From: JADFQT01 sp965216025
GTDB taxonomy: Bacteria; Chloroflexota; Dehalococcoidia; Lucifugimonadales; UBA3495
DNA length: 64,000 nucleotides
Assembly (NCBI GenBank): GCA_965216025.1
Contig: CBDCEX010000017.1
Span: forward strand, 248,001-312,000
Direction: 5' to 3'
Shown here one piece after another: positions 16,283 to 25,639 of this stretch (position 1 is its first letter; every line of letters starts with the position of its first letter). The notes under the pieces were generated by a model, which saw only the letters and a list, made by a program, of their open reading frames with translations, was not told the origin of the DNA and made no database searches. The position numbers were made by a program, and so were the translations under genes.

Positions 16283-17434
16283 ATGGATTACGGAGCGGAA
16301 GCCATTATTCGGCACCGCGCTAGCCGGGGCAAGGTTAGCATCGCCCCCAAGATGAAGGTGGAGACTGCCGAGGATCTCTCCATAGCCTATACTCCGGGTG
16401 TGGCGGCAGTGAGCCTGGCTATCGCCGCCGATAAAGCTGAATCCTACGCTCTGACCAATCGGGGAAACACCGTGGCGATTGTCACCGACGGCACCGCCGT
16501 TCTAGGCCTGGGCAATGTGGGCCCTGAGGCGGCCATGGCGGTTATGGAGGGGAAATCCATTCTGTTCAAAGGGCTGGCCGATATCGACGCCTTCCCTATC
16601 TGTCTGGCCACCCAGGACAACCAATCTATCATCCAAACGGTGAAGAATCTGGTTCCTAGCTTCGGCGGTATTAACCTGGAGGATATCGCCGCGCCGCGCT
16701 GCTTTGAGATTGAGGCGGCCTTGCAGGATTTGGGGATTCCCGTCTTCCATGACGACCAGCATGGTACATCTATTGTTGTGTTGGCTTCGGTCATCAACTC
16801 GCTGCAAGTGGTGGGCAAGAGGCTCGGCGATGTGAGGGTGGTCTTCTCGGGAGCCGGGGCCGGCGGCATCGCCTCGGCCAAGCTGCTCCACGAATACGGC
16901 GCCAGGAATATTGTGCTGGTGGACAGCCAAGGCATCATTCATCGGAGTCGCAATGATTTGACGCCGATCAAGACCGAGATGCTGGAGATTACCAATCCGG
17001 ACAACGTCACCGGGGGTCTGGCTCAAGCCATGGAGGGCGCGGATGTTTTCATTGGCCTTTCGGTGGCAGACGCCGTCTCCCAGCAGATGGTCCGGTCCAT
17101 GGCCCGAGACGCCATTGTATTCGCAGCCGCCAATCCTATCCCGGAGATTATGCCCGACCTGGCCAGAGAGGCGGGTGCCGCAGTGGTGGGAACCGGGCGC
17201 AGTGACTTCCCTAATCAGCTCAATAACAGCCTGGCCTTTCCCGGCGTATTCCGGGGGGCTTTGGATGTCAGAGCCTCCCGCATTACCAACAGCATGAAAG
17301 TGGCTGCCGCCGAGGCTCTGGCCGGGCTGATCGAGGAACCTACCGCCGAGCGGGTAATCCCCTGGACATTGGACCCCGCGGTGGTGCCCGCTGTAGCCCC
17401 CGCGGTCGGCCGGGCCTGGCAGGCCAGCCTCTAG
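16283..17434 (+). CDS. NAD(P)-dependent malic enzyme
   Basis: Oxidatively decarboxylates malate to pyruvate. It is the short bacterial form (383 residues). SIAYTPGVAAVS and TDGTAVLGLGNVGPEAAMAVMEGK start the catalytic domain, with DIDAFPICLAT and FHDDQHGTSIV giving metal ligands. The Rossmann motif is VVFSGAGAGGIASAKLL, followed by FAAANPIPEI. It supplies pyruvate and reducing power and stands next to ilvD, which shares pyruvate-derived substrates. Cofactor preference cannot be read reliably. Confidence 0.95.
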   Translation: MDYGAEAIIRHRASRGKVSIAPKMKVETAEDLSIAYTPGVAAVSLAIAADKAESYALTNRGNTVAIVTDGTAVLGLGNVGPEAAMAVMEGKSILFKGLADIDAFPICLATQDNQSIIQTVKNLVPSFGGINLEDIAAPRCFEIEAALQDLGIPVFHDDQHGTSIVVLASVINSLQVVGKRLGDVRVVFSGAGAGGIASAKLLHEYGARNIVLVDSQGIIHRSRNDLTPIKTEMLEITNPDNVTGGLAQAMEGADVFIGLSVADAVSQQMVRSMARDAIVFAAANPIPEIMPDLAREAGAAVVGTGRSDFPNQLNNSLAFPGVFRGALDVRASRITNSMKVAAAEALAGLIEEPTAERVIPWTLDPAVVPAVAPAVGRAWQASL

Positions 17435-17609
17435 CTGCCCTTCGTAAATGGTTCTCGCCGACCTGGTTCCCGCGCTGGGCTCCCCCAAGTGGCTGGCAGC
17501 CAATTGGTTCGGCGCGCCCGGTTGGTTCCAAAGTTTGTAAAAGCCGCTATCCCCCTTCTTCTACGATATATATTCCCGCCGTCCGGGTCGATTAGTACCT
17601 ACCTTAAAA

Positions 17610-17785
17610 TGTCACCCCGAGCCCTTCGGCGTTGCTCAGGATAAACTACGCGAGGGGTCTAAAGTCCCTGGGAACCTGGCCCTGACCCCATTGGCTATGG
17701 TGTGCCTGTAATACTATTCACGGGGTCTTACGGACCCAGGATTTAGATTCCTCAGTCGCTTCCCTCCTTCGGAATGACACGGGCC
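17610..17785. repeat. dispersed repeat, TGTCATTCCGAAGG type
   Basis: Begins ATGTCACCCCGAGCCCTTCGG and ends CAGTCGCTTCCCTCCTTCGGAATGACAC. The inner borders are GGGGTCTAAAGTCCCTGG and CAGGATTTAGATTCCTCAG. Relatives lie at 29408-29560 (opposite orientation) and about 30957-31110. No gene is seen in the 450-bp gap around it. Confidence 0.8.
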
Positions 17786-17884
17786 ATTTTGAGATGGTCA
17801 ATTTATACCGATCCTTGGCCATGTTGTCATCCGGAGAAGGACCGAAATGCGTTTTTCTCAATACCGCAAAGGGGGTGCTGCCAA

Positions 17885-18700
17885 ATGGGGGATTCAATGA
17901 GTTCTCAGCAAGTAGAGTTTAGCCGGCAGGGCAGTCTGGCGGTGATCACCCTGAACCGACCGGAGGCCAGCAACGCGCTAACGCCCCAAATGGTGGACGA
18001 CCTGGGCCAGTGCTTGCAGGACTGTCGGGGCGCTGACATTCGGGCGGTGTTGCTCACCGGAGTCGGCGGAGCTTTCTGCGCTGGGGCGGACGTAAAAGAT
18101 TTCGCCGATACCCTGGAAGATCAGGGACCCTCAGGCCTATCTCAGCATCTCCATGAGCTGGCCGATAAGCTGCATCGAGAGGTGATCCTGGCTTTGCGCC
18201 GATTGGACAAACCAGTGGTCGCCGCGGTTAACGGCGTCGCCGCCGGGGCTGGATTCAGTCTGGCTCTAGCTTGCGACCTGCGGGTGGCGTCCAGCGACGC
18301 CCGATTTTTCATGGCCTACGCGGGCATCGGGTGCACCGCCGACGCAGGCTCGACCTACTCCCTGCCCAAGTTGGTGGGAGCCGGCCGGGCAATGGAGATA
18401 TACCTGGCCAGCCAGCCCATCGGCGCCGAGTATGCCCGCGAATTGGGGCTGGTGGGCCAAGTGTTCCCGGCCGCGGATTTCCCCAGGCATGCTCTGGAGA
18501 CGGCTACCCGCCTGGCGGAAGGCCCCACCCGGGCATATGGTCGAGTTAAGGCGCTTTTCGACCAATCCTGGGATGCGGATCTGGCCGCTCAGCTGGATGC
18601 GGAGACTGAGGCCATCAGCGATATCGGTTTGACCGGAGACTTTCAGGAGGGGATACGAGCTTTCGCGGAAAAGCGTCAGGCCTGGTTTCGGGGCCTTTAA
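17885..18700 (+). CDS. enoyl-CoA hydratase/isomerase family protein
   Basis: Crotonase-fold protein of 271 residues. LNRPEASNALTPQMVDDL, the oxyanion-hole segments GVGGAFCAGADVKDF and NGVAAGAGFSLALACDLRVAS, and the trimerisation helix region ELGLVGQVFPAADF are present. The usual second catalytic glutamate region reads GCTADAGSTYSLPKLVG, so an isomerase- or PaaG-like activity is possible as well as hydration. The start is ATG 17885 (GGGGG 9 nt upstream); ATG 17897 is an alternative. No CoA-ligase or thiolase neighbour is present to fix the pathway. Confidence 0.9.
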   Translation: MGDSMSSQQVEFSRQGSLAVITLNRPEASNALTPQMVDDLGQCLQDCRGADIRAVLLTGVGGAFCAGADVKDFADTLEDQGPSGLSQHLHELADKLHREVILALRRLDKPVVAAVNGVAAGAGFSLALACDLRVASSDARFFMAYAGIGCTADAGSTYSLPKLVGAGRAMEIYLASQPIGAEYARELGLVGQVFPAADFPRHALETATRLAEGPTRAYGRVKALFDQSWDADLAAQLDAETEAISDIGLTGDFQEGIRAFAEKRQAWFRGL

Positions 18701-18785
18701 TACACCGGGGGCTTTAACGCACTAAAGATGCTCCAACGACTTGATCCCGCCCAAAATGCTGGAAACTGCGCACCAAAATTGTGGA

Positions 18786-18812
18786 TTGACCCAAGGGTCG
18801 GAAGGTTAAAAT
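18786..18812 (+). promoter_or_regulatory. possible promoter of the repeat lipoprotein
   Basis: TTGACC at 18786-18791 and TAAAAT at 18807-18812 with a short 15-nt spacer. It leaves a 170-nt leader before the lipoprotein start. Tentative. Confidence 0.35.
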
Positions 18813-18990
18813 AGGGGTAACGGGAAGCCTGGTGGGCGGAGCGACGACGGGAAAGCGAGCTTTCCAATTGAACTCCCCGGTCGAACTTACCGGTGGAACC
18901 TTCCGGTTTCTACCTGGTTCGGGCCCAGAGGCGAACCAGAAATCCAGGCTAATACTTTAGCCTCTTCATTGGGACGGGAAGGAGGAGATT

Positions 18991-19962
18991 GTGAAACTCT
19001 GGCGCGTTTTTGGATTACTTATCGTATCTTTGTTCATTGGAATAGCCTGCTTCGGCGGAGAGGACGCGGTCGACACCCAACAAAACCAGCAGGTATTGGT
19101 TTCTGAAGAGCCTCAAGGCATTGTGGGTCCCGCCGGACCGCCGGGACCAGTTGGACCGGCCGGCCTTCCCGGGAAAAGGGGGCCTCAGGGTATCGCGGGC
19201 CTGCAGGGTTCCGTTGGGCCGGAAGGTCCAGTCGGGTCAATCGGGGCAGTCGGGCCAGTCGGGCCTCAGGGGCTGGAGGGACCACGAGGTCTTTCTCCCG
19301 AGCTGAGGTTGGCGAGGCTGAATTGCGGCAACGGCAAGCTGGTTAGCGGCTTCGATGCCGGGGGCAATATCATCTGCAGCGGCGGTGAAAGCCTGAACTG
19401 CACTGCGTTCGTTCGCGAGGCTAATCTCCAGGGATGCGATCTGGGTGGAGCCAACCTCCGGGACGTTGACCTGCGGTACGCCATCTTGATTCGGGCTAAC
19501 CTCAGGGGGGCGGACCTGGAAGATGCCGACCTGAGCGGCGCTATAATGCAGAACGCCAATTTGCGGCGGGCCGACCTGAACGACGCTAGCCTTCGGGATG
19601 CCGACTTGAGCGGTGCGGACCTGACCGACGCCGGGGGTATAGATGTCAACATGTCCGACGCCGACCTTAGCTTCGCCAATCTGACCGACGTCAGTTTTAG
19701 GGATAGCAGCTTCGACGACGTCAACCTCAGCTTTGCCGACCTGACCAACTCTCGTTTCGAGAACGTCGACATGGGTGACGCCATCCTTCGGTTCGCGGAC
19801 TTCACCGATGCCGACCTGGAGGATTCCGACCTCCGTGGCGCCAAGATCAGCGGCGCCATCTGGGACAACACCATTTGCCCCGATGGCTACAGAAGCAATA
19901 GAAACGGAAGCACTGGCACCGTAATAGAATTCTCCACTTGCGCTGGTCACTTACGGAAGTGA
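18991..19962 (+). CDS. lipoprotein with collagen-like and pentapeptide repeats
   Basis: Secreted lipoprotein of 323 residues. A signal peptide (1-20) ends in a lipobox-like GIAC, so Cys20 would be lipidated. Residues about 43-103 are collagen-like G-x-y triplets (GPAGPPGPVGPAG and on). A spacer with cysteines follows, then about 145-300 is a long run of pentapeptide repeats A(D/N)Lxx forming a right-handed beta-helix. The tail has CPDGYRSNRNGS. GTG start with GGAGGAG 4-5 nt upstream. A surface stalk-plus-helix structural role is inferred. The last ~30 nt are partly duplicated just after the stop (ATAGAATTCTCCAC at 19924 and 19973). Confidence 0.85.
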   Translation: MKLWRVFGLLIVSLFIGIACFGGEDAVDTQQNQQVLVSEEPQGIVGPAGPPGPVGPAGLPGKRGPQGIAGLQGSVGPEGPVGSIGAVGPVGPQGLEGPRGLSPELRLARLNCGNGKLVSGFDAGGNIICSGGESLNCTAFVREANLQGCDLGGANLRDVDLRYAILIRANLRGADLEDADLSGAIMQNANLRRADLNDASLRDADLSGADLTDAGGIDVNMSDADLSFANLTDVSFRDSSFDDVNLSFADLTNSRFENVDMGDAILRFADFTDADLEDSDLRGAKISGAIWDNTICPDGYRSNRNGSTGTVIEFSTCAGHLRK

Positions 19963-20040
19963 TAGCAACGGAATAGAATTCTCCACCTGCGCTGCTAAAC
20001 ACTTGAGGTAAGCGGCAACCTGGGTTAAGCAAACCAGAGA

Positions 20041-20068
20041 GAGTCCCACCCGAACTAGGGTGGGACTC
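20041..20068 (+). terminator. intrinsic terminator of the repeat lipoprotein, intron target
   Basis: Perfect 11-bp stem GAGTCCCACCC / GGGTGGGACTC, 6-nt loop, followed by TTACTTG and then the second group II intron 7 nt after the stem. Confidence 0.75.
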
Positions 20069-20805
20069 TTACTTGGTGTGCCAGGCATGTTGTGCATCTT
20101 GGAGGTGAAAGTCCTCTGCGGGCCGTGATGACCGGAACCGCTAGCCTAAGCAAGGGTGTCCACCGTGAGGTGGAATCTGAAGGAAGCTGATGGCAAAACT
20201 CGGACCCGACGAACAGGAATCGGATACAAGGCCGGCGCAGTGGGGTAACCCGGCCATGGACGGGGAGGCCCGGTAGTCATCCGGACATGTGCGTTGGTAA
20301 ATCCGGCGGGGACCGAGGGAAGGATGCATAGCTTACCCTGGGAGATCTCTGGGGCTGTCCCGATGGAATCGGGACTACCGCACCGGCAACGGTGGGGGAA
20401 GGCTCCGGAGAAGTCAGCCGAGGCCATAGTAGTCCTTCCCGCACGGGAAGGATGAAGGGCCGAATCCTCTACTGCAAGGAGCCAGTCAAGAGGACTCGAT
20501 GGGCGTAGAGCGGCAGCAAGGCACGGTCTACCAACTCTCACTCCTGGAGTGGGGAGAGGAGGCCGTGCGCCCCGGCGTCCCTGGTGAAGGCGGAACCGGA
20601 ACTGGGGCGAACGAGGAGCAGCAAGGGCCCACGGCGTCTGAACGGAAGCGAGCCTTGCCGGAAGCCTTGATGGAGGAGGTGATAGAGCCAAAGAACCTGA
20701 ACCGAGCCTACCAGCGGCTGAAAGCCAACAAAGGAGCGCCGGGGGTTGACGGGATGAGTGTGGATGACCTGGGCGGCTGGTTGGCGGAACACTGGGAGGA
20801 ACTTA

Positions 20806-21728
20806 GTAATTATCTCAAAACCTTGAATTGAATTTGAAACTTATATTATACTTCCACCAAAAGTGTGGAGGTGAAAGCAGTGAAACCAATGAGGCAAGTT
20901 GAACCGCTGGAGACTATTTGGGAGATTCCGGACGATTTGTGGGAGAAAGTTGAGCCAGTGATCCTGGAGGGAATCCCTCCCAAAACCACCGGTCGCAAGC
21001 GGGTCAACCCAAGGCCAATCCTTAACGGAATTATCTTTCGCTTACGTAGTGGTTGCCAATGGAACCATCTGCCCAAGACTTTTGGTGACGATAGTACTAT
21101 CCATCGTACTTTTCAGCTATGGGTAGAATCGGGAGTGTTGAACCAAGTGTGGTCGGTCATGGTAGAGGAATGTGAAGAGCTGGGAGGTGTGGACTGGGAA
21201 TGGCAAGCAGCGGATTGCGCCCTGGGTAAAGCTCGCCTGGGGGGGACGCAATTGGCCCCAATCCCACGGACCGGGGCAAGGCGGGCAGCAAGCGAAGCCT
21301 GTTGGTAGAGGGGGATGGAGGGCCTCTGAGTCTAGTGGTAGCTGGAGCCAATGTCCACGACACCAAGCTGCTGGAAGCCACCCTGGAAGCCATTGTGGTG
21401 GAGCGGCCTCAGCCCACTGACCAGGCACCCCAGCACCTATGTCTGGACAAAGGGTATGACAATCCCACCGGCCACCAAGCTGCCGCTGCCCACGGGTATC
21501 AGGCCCACATACGACGTATTGGTGAGGAGAAGCTGGATAGCTTCGGCGAGAAGACCCATCCGGCCCGACGTTGGGTGGTGGAACGAACCCTGTCGTGGCT
21601 GTCCAAGTGCAGAGGATTACTTGTCCGTTACGACAAAAAGGCATCCAATTTCCTGGGTCTTTTGCAACTGGCCTGCGGGCTACTGTGGTACCGGCGAGTT
21701 TGGCGCCTTACTGTTTTGAGATAGTTAC
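20806..21728 (+). mobile_element. IS5-family-like insertion sequence inside the intron RT
   Basis: Ends are inverted: GTAATTATCTCAAAAC on the left, GTTTTGAGATAGTTAC on the right. The flanks show a short duplication of TTA or TTAG (left ACTTAG, right CTTAG), within IS5-family target habits (YTAR or TNA). Length about 923 bp. Confidence 0.8.
20880..21724 (+). CDS. IS5-family transposase in two overlapping frames
   Basis: Frame one (to 21308) has the N-terminal DUF4096-like region LWEKVEPVIL ... LRSGCQWNHLPKTFG. Frame two, one base back, continues GPNPTDRGKAGSKRSLLVEG ... GANVHDTKLLEATL ... RRWVVERTLSWL to 21724. The switch point is a run of seven G at 21239-21245, a classical place for programmed -1 frameshifting in this IS group; a simple indel is the alternative. 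GTG 20880 has GGAGG 8 nt upstream. DDE catalysis is expected from the fused product. Confidence 0.8.
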
Positions 21729-22920
21729 TTAGTGGCGTCGCTGCTGGAAGGCAGCTACCAACCGCAACCGGTGCGGGGAGTGGAAATCCCCAAGCCGGGA
21801 GGTGGAGTGCGACAACTGGGCATCCCCACGGTGGTGGACCGCCTGGTGCAGCAAGGCATCCTCCAGGTGCTGGACCCGCTGTTGGACCCAACCTTTTCGG
21901 AGTCAAGCTACGGTTTCCGTCCCGGGCGAAACGCGCACCAGGCGCTGCGCCAGGCGCAGGAGTACGTAGGGGAGGGGCGGGAAATCGTGGTAGACCTGGA
22001 CTTGGAGAAATTCTTTGACCGGGTAAACCACGACATCCTGATGTCCCGCCTGCCCCGGAGAGTCGCCGACAAACGCCTGCTGCGGATGGTCCGGCGCTTC
22101 CTGGAAGCGGGGATGATGCAGAATGGGGTGTGCGTCGAGCGATACGAAGGGACTCCGCAGGGAGGGCCGCTATCGCCGCTCCTGTCCAATCTGCTACTGG
22201 ATGACTTGGACCAGGAGTTGGACCAGGAGTTGGAAACGCCGGGGGCACCGCTTGTGCCGGTACGCCGATGACTGCAACATCTATGTGCGGTCGCAGGCAG
22301 CGGGGGAGCGGGTAATGGTGTCGGTGAGCAGCTTTCTGGAAAGGAAGCTGCGCTTGCGCGTAAACCGGGAGAAAAGTGCGGTGGCCCCGGTATGGGAACG
22401 GAAGTTCCTGGGGCATCGGCTGCTGCCCGGAGGTCGGCTGGGCCTAGCGCCCGAAAGCCTGAAGCGCGTGAAGGCGAGGATTCGGCGAACCACGCGACGC
22501 AACCGAGGCGTCAACCTTGAAGGGATGGTCCACGAACTGAACTCCTTCCTCACGGGGTGGGTGACCTACTTCCGCTATGCGGAATGTCGGACTCACCTCA
22601 GCAGGTTGGATGGGTGGATTCGTCGAAAGCTGCGCTGCGTACGGCTGAAGCAGCGGAAACGGTCCAAAGCCATTGCGGACTTTCTGCAGGGGCTGGGCGT
22701 GCCGGAGTGGCGGGCCTGGCTACTGGCGGGGTCTGGCAAAGGCTGGTGGCGCCTGGCTGGCAGCCCTCAGGCGGCTGAAGCCATGAGCCTGGCTTGGTTT
22801 AGGGAACAGGGACTCGTAGCCCTGACCGAAAGGTACAGCCTGTTGAATCAGTAGAGGAAACCGCCGGATACGCTGAGTACGTCCGGTGGTGTGGGAGGAC
22901 GGGGGCCGTGAGGCCCCCTC

Positions 22921-25563
22921 CTACCCGATTAGGATTACCACGGTTACGCCTTCGCCAGAGGCATCCGCGGCGGGGGCGCTGGATTCCACCAGGGGATGGT
23001 CTTTAAGATATTCCCGGATGGCCCTGCGCAGGGCGCCGGTCCCGGTGCCATGGATGATGCGCACTTCCTGAACGCCCTGCACAGCTGCGGTATCCAGTAG
23101 TCCGTCCACATTGCCCAGGGCTTCCTCCACCCGCTGTCCTCGAAGGTCGACCTCGGGATTGAAGTTGCGCCGGCTACCGGGCCGCTGAGAGGGGCGATTC
23201 TGCTGCAGTCCGGCATTCTCGCCGCTGAAATGTTGGACCCCGGGATGACCTCCTCCGGTCGTGGGACCGGGCGATAATGAACCACCGGGCGATGAAGACC
23301 CACCGGCCAATCCCTCCAACTGATACAGCGGTATTTTCGCCCGCATGGTCCCCAGCAGAACCTCAACCTGTTCCTCCCCATCGGGAGGGGTAACCACCAC
23401 CACCGGCCTGGGGATTCCCCGCAGGTAGACGCGATCTCCCCTGGCCAGCCGCTGTTGCCATCCGGTCCGGTTCAAGGGTATGGGCTGCCATTGGGAGGAG
23501 CCAACTTGGCGCCGCATTTCATTCAACTCGGCCCTAACCCGCTCCAAAGACCGGGGCTCCGGCTCTTCCGAATCAGGAGACTGCCCGGCCGGGTCAGCTG
23601 CCGGTGACCGGTTGGGTAGGGGTCTGGCCTGGGTCCTGGGTTGATGCAGCGAGCGTTCCGCTTGTTTCAGTCGATCTTGCAGCTCCGCAATCTGCCTCTG
23701 CAATTCCTGGCGGGCTATCTCCACCAGCTCCGCTTTGGCGTCTTCCACATTCGCCAGGCGAGCCTCCACTTCAGCTTGCTGCCGCCGGGCTTCGACCAAA
23801 GAGGACTCGGCTTCCTGGTGCAGCTGCTCCAGCAGATGGCGTTCGTCCCGTAGCTCCCGTAGCAGGTCCTCCGTAGCCGCCTGGACCGGCGACATTAGGG
23901 AGCGGGCGTGCTCCACCACCTCGGGCTCCAGCCCCAGTCGCGAAGCGATGGTCATGGCGTAGCTACGTCCCGGCAGGCCCAGGGTAATTCGGTAGGTGGG
24001 CTCCAGCGTTTGCGGGTCCAGGTCCACACTGGCGTTAATCATGCCGTCGTGGTCCTGGGCATATGCGGCGACTACCCGATGATGGGTGGTCGCTATCATC
24101 AACACGCCGCGCCGCTGAAAGTGGCTGAGCACCGCCTGGGCCAAAGCCGAGCCTTCCTCCGGGTCGGTGCTGGTTCCCAATTCGTCCACCAAAACCAATG
24201 AATTGGATGTAACCCGCTCCATGATGGACCGGAGATTTTGTATATGTGAGCTGAAGGTGGACAAAGATTGCTCGATGCTCTGCTGGTCGCCAATGTCGGC
24301 GTAGACGCCATCCAGTAGGGGAAACTCGGCTTCCTCCGCGGGAACATGCAATCCGGCGTGGGCCATCAGAGCCAGCAATCCCACCGTCTTGAGAGCCACG
24401 GTTTTCCCGCCGGCGTTGGGCCCGGTGATTATCATCACGTTGATCGGCTGAAGCCCTTCGCTTTTCTTGGCGCTGCTTCCCGGATTGCTTTCACCCAAGG
24501 TCAGGCTGATGGGCACCGGATCTGCCGAGATTAAAGGATGCCGGGCCCGCACCAGTTTTATTCTTCTCCCACCGGAGGCTTCAGTGGAGGCTTCAGGGGA
24601 GCCATCAAGGGAGTCTTCTAGAGACATGCTGGGGGATATGGCCCGCCAATCCAGGGAGCAGCGGCCCTTGGCCATTGCCAGGTCGAGACGGCCCAGCAGG
24701 TCTAGGGTCAATTGGAGGTCGGGACCGAAATCTCCTACCATCGCCGACAGGTCCCGAAGGATCCGCTCCTCCTCTCGCTCCTCGGCCAGCCGGGTTTCCC
24801 GCCAGCGGTTGCCCAGCTCGATGGCGGCCATGGGCTCAATAAAAACCGTGGCGCCGCTGTCGGACACATCATGAACTATGCCCGGAGCTTGAGACTTCAT
24901 CTCCGTTTTGACCAGCAGCACCAGCCGGCCGTTGCGCTGGGTAATTAGGGGTTCCTGTAGTAATCCTTGGCGTTGCAGCCGGCGCAGGCTGCGTTCCATT
25001 ACGCCATTCAGCTGCTGATAGGCCGCGCGGGATTCCTGCCGCAGCTGCCATAATGCCGGGCTGGCGCCGTCCAGGATCTCCCCGGCCGGGCTGATGGCCG
25101 ACCTTATGGGTCCTTCCATGGCCTGTAAATCGGGTAAGTTTCCGGCCAGACCGGCCAGCAAGGGCAGCTCCTCCCGCCGCGATAAGCTGCTGCGGTCGAA
25201 GCGGGCGGCTCGGGCCAACTCTGCCAGGGGATATAGCTCCTCTCCCCGTAGGACTCCATCCAGGAGGGACCGCTGGACATATTCCGATAAGTCCACCCCC
25301 GGGCCGGACTCCAAGGCCCCGCCCTGGTCCAAGAACATTCGGGCTTCGGTGGTCTCCTGCTGGCGGATGGCTATCTCCAGAGGAGAGGCGGAGGCCTCCA
25401 GAGCCAGCGCGGATTCCCCGCCCCTGGTGGTGCGGGTGAAACTCGCCAGGCGCCGGCGAATCTGGTCAAACTCCAGCAGAGTACCGGCCTGCTCAAAACC
25501 GCCCAAGCCAAGGGGGATGCCCTTGGGGTGGCCGTGGTTATCAGGGAGATCGGAATTGATCAT
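22921..25563 (-). CDS. mutS2: MutS2, ribosome-rescue/recombination ATPase
   Basis: Protein of 880 residues. Walker A ITGPNAGGKTVALKT, Walker B LVLVDELGTSTDPEEGSA, a coiled-coil clamp region about 510-640, a KOW-like segment, and a C-terminal Smr nuclease domain (EVDLRGQRVEEAL ... VRIIHGTGTGALRRAIREYL). MutS2 suppresses recombination and, in Bacillus, splits collided ribosomes. ATG 25563 is used; the longest frame begins at a TTG at 25569. The last codons, including the stop, are intron sequence. The IS701-like element sits just upstream, separating it from the VLRF1 gene on the same strand and possibly cutting its promoter. Confidence 0.93.
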   Translation of the reverse strand: MINSDLPDNHGHPKGIPLGLGGFEQAGTLLEFDQIRRRLASFTRTTRGGESALALEASASPLEIAIRQQETTEARMFLDQGGALESGPGVDLSEYVQRSLLDGVLRGEELYPLAELARAARFDRSSLSRREELPLLAGLAGNLPDLQAMEGPIRSAISPAGEILDGASPALWQLRQESRAAYQQLNGVMERSLRRLQRQGLLQEPLITQRNGRLVLLVKTEMKSQAPGIVHDVSDSGATVFIEPMAAIELGNRWRETRLAEEREEERILRDLSAMVGDFGPDLQLTLDLLGRLDLAMAKGRCSLDWRAISPSMSLEDSLDGSPEASTEASGGRRIKLVRARHPLISADPVPISLTLGESNPGSSAKKSEGLQPINVMIITGPNAGGKTVALKTVGLLALMAHAGLHVPAEEAEFPLLDGVYADIGDQQSIEQSLSTFSSHIQNLRSIMERVTSNSLVLVDELGTSTDPEEGSALAQAVLSHFQRRGVLMIATTHHRVVAAYAQDHDGMINASVDLDPQTLEPTYRITLGLPGRSYAMTIASRLGLEPEVVEHARSLMSPVQAATEDLLRELRDERHLLEQLHQEAESSLVEARRQQAEVEARLANVEDAKAELVEIARQELQRQIAELQDRLKQAERSLHQPRTQARPLPNRSPAADPAGQSPDSEEPEPRSLERVRAELNEMRRQVGSSQWQPIPLNRTGWQQRLARGDRVYLRGIPRPVVVVTPPDGEEQVEVLLGTMRAKIPLYQLEGLAGGSSSPGGSLSPGPTTGGGHPGVQHFSGENAGLQQNRPSQRPGSRRNFNPEVDLRGQRVEEALGNVDGLLDTAAVQGVQEVRIIHGTGTGALRRAIREYLKDHPLVESSAPAADASGEGVTVVILIG

Positions 25564-25639
25564 AAGCAAGCCAAAACTGGACTTGGGAGACTTTGAAACT
25601 TTTGGGACTAATTATTGCCGACCCCCCGCAAATACTTAG

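Larger units (their letters stand above)
20499..22854 (+). pseudogene. group II intron reverse transcriptase/maturase, broken
   Basis: N-terminal part 20499-20805 has NLNRAYQRLKANKGAPGVDGMS. After the IS, 21732-22255 carries the RT core (IPTVVDRLVQQ, FRPGRNAHQALRQAQ, GTPQGGPLSPLLSNLLL). The catalytic YADD box and the maturase domain (GWVTYFRYAECRTHLSRLDGWIRRKL) follow in another frame to 22854. Lesions: the IS insertion, a one-base frame offset remaining across the IS junction, and a +1 frameshift near 22240-22260 beside a duplicated GACCAGGAGTTG. Without suppression no full maturase can be made. Confidence 0.85.
20076..22929 (+). mobile_element. group II intron (class C-like) with interrupted maturase
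   Basis: Begins GTGTGCC and ends CTACCCGAT like the compact copy at 12891. It holds the intron RNA 5' domains (to about 20480), a reverse transcriptase/maturase split by an IS5-like element at 20806-21728, and a 3' domain V/VI region at about 22855-22929. Both intron copies start exactly 7 nt after a perfect hairpin. Its 3' end runs into mutS2: the mutS2 stop codon TAG and the two codons before it overlap intron sequence. Confidence 0.85.

Noticed and set aside
18386..18565. Small ORFs inside the enoyl-CoA hydratase gene
   Set aside because: Shadow frames of a complete crotonase-family gene.
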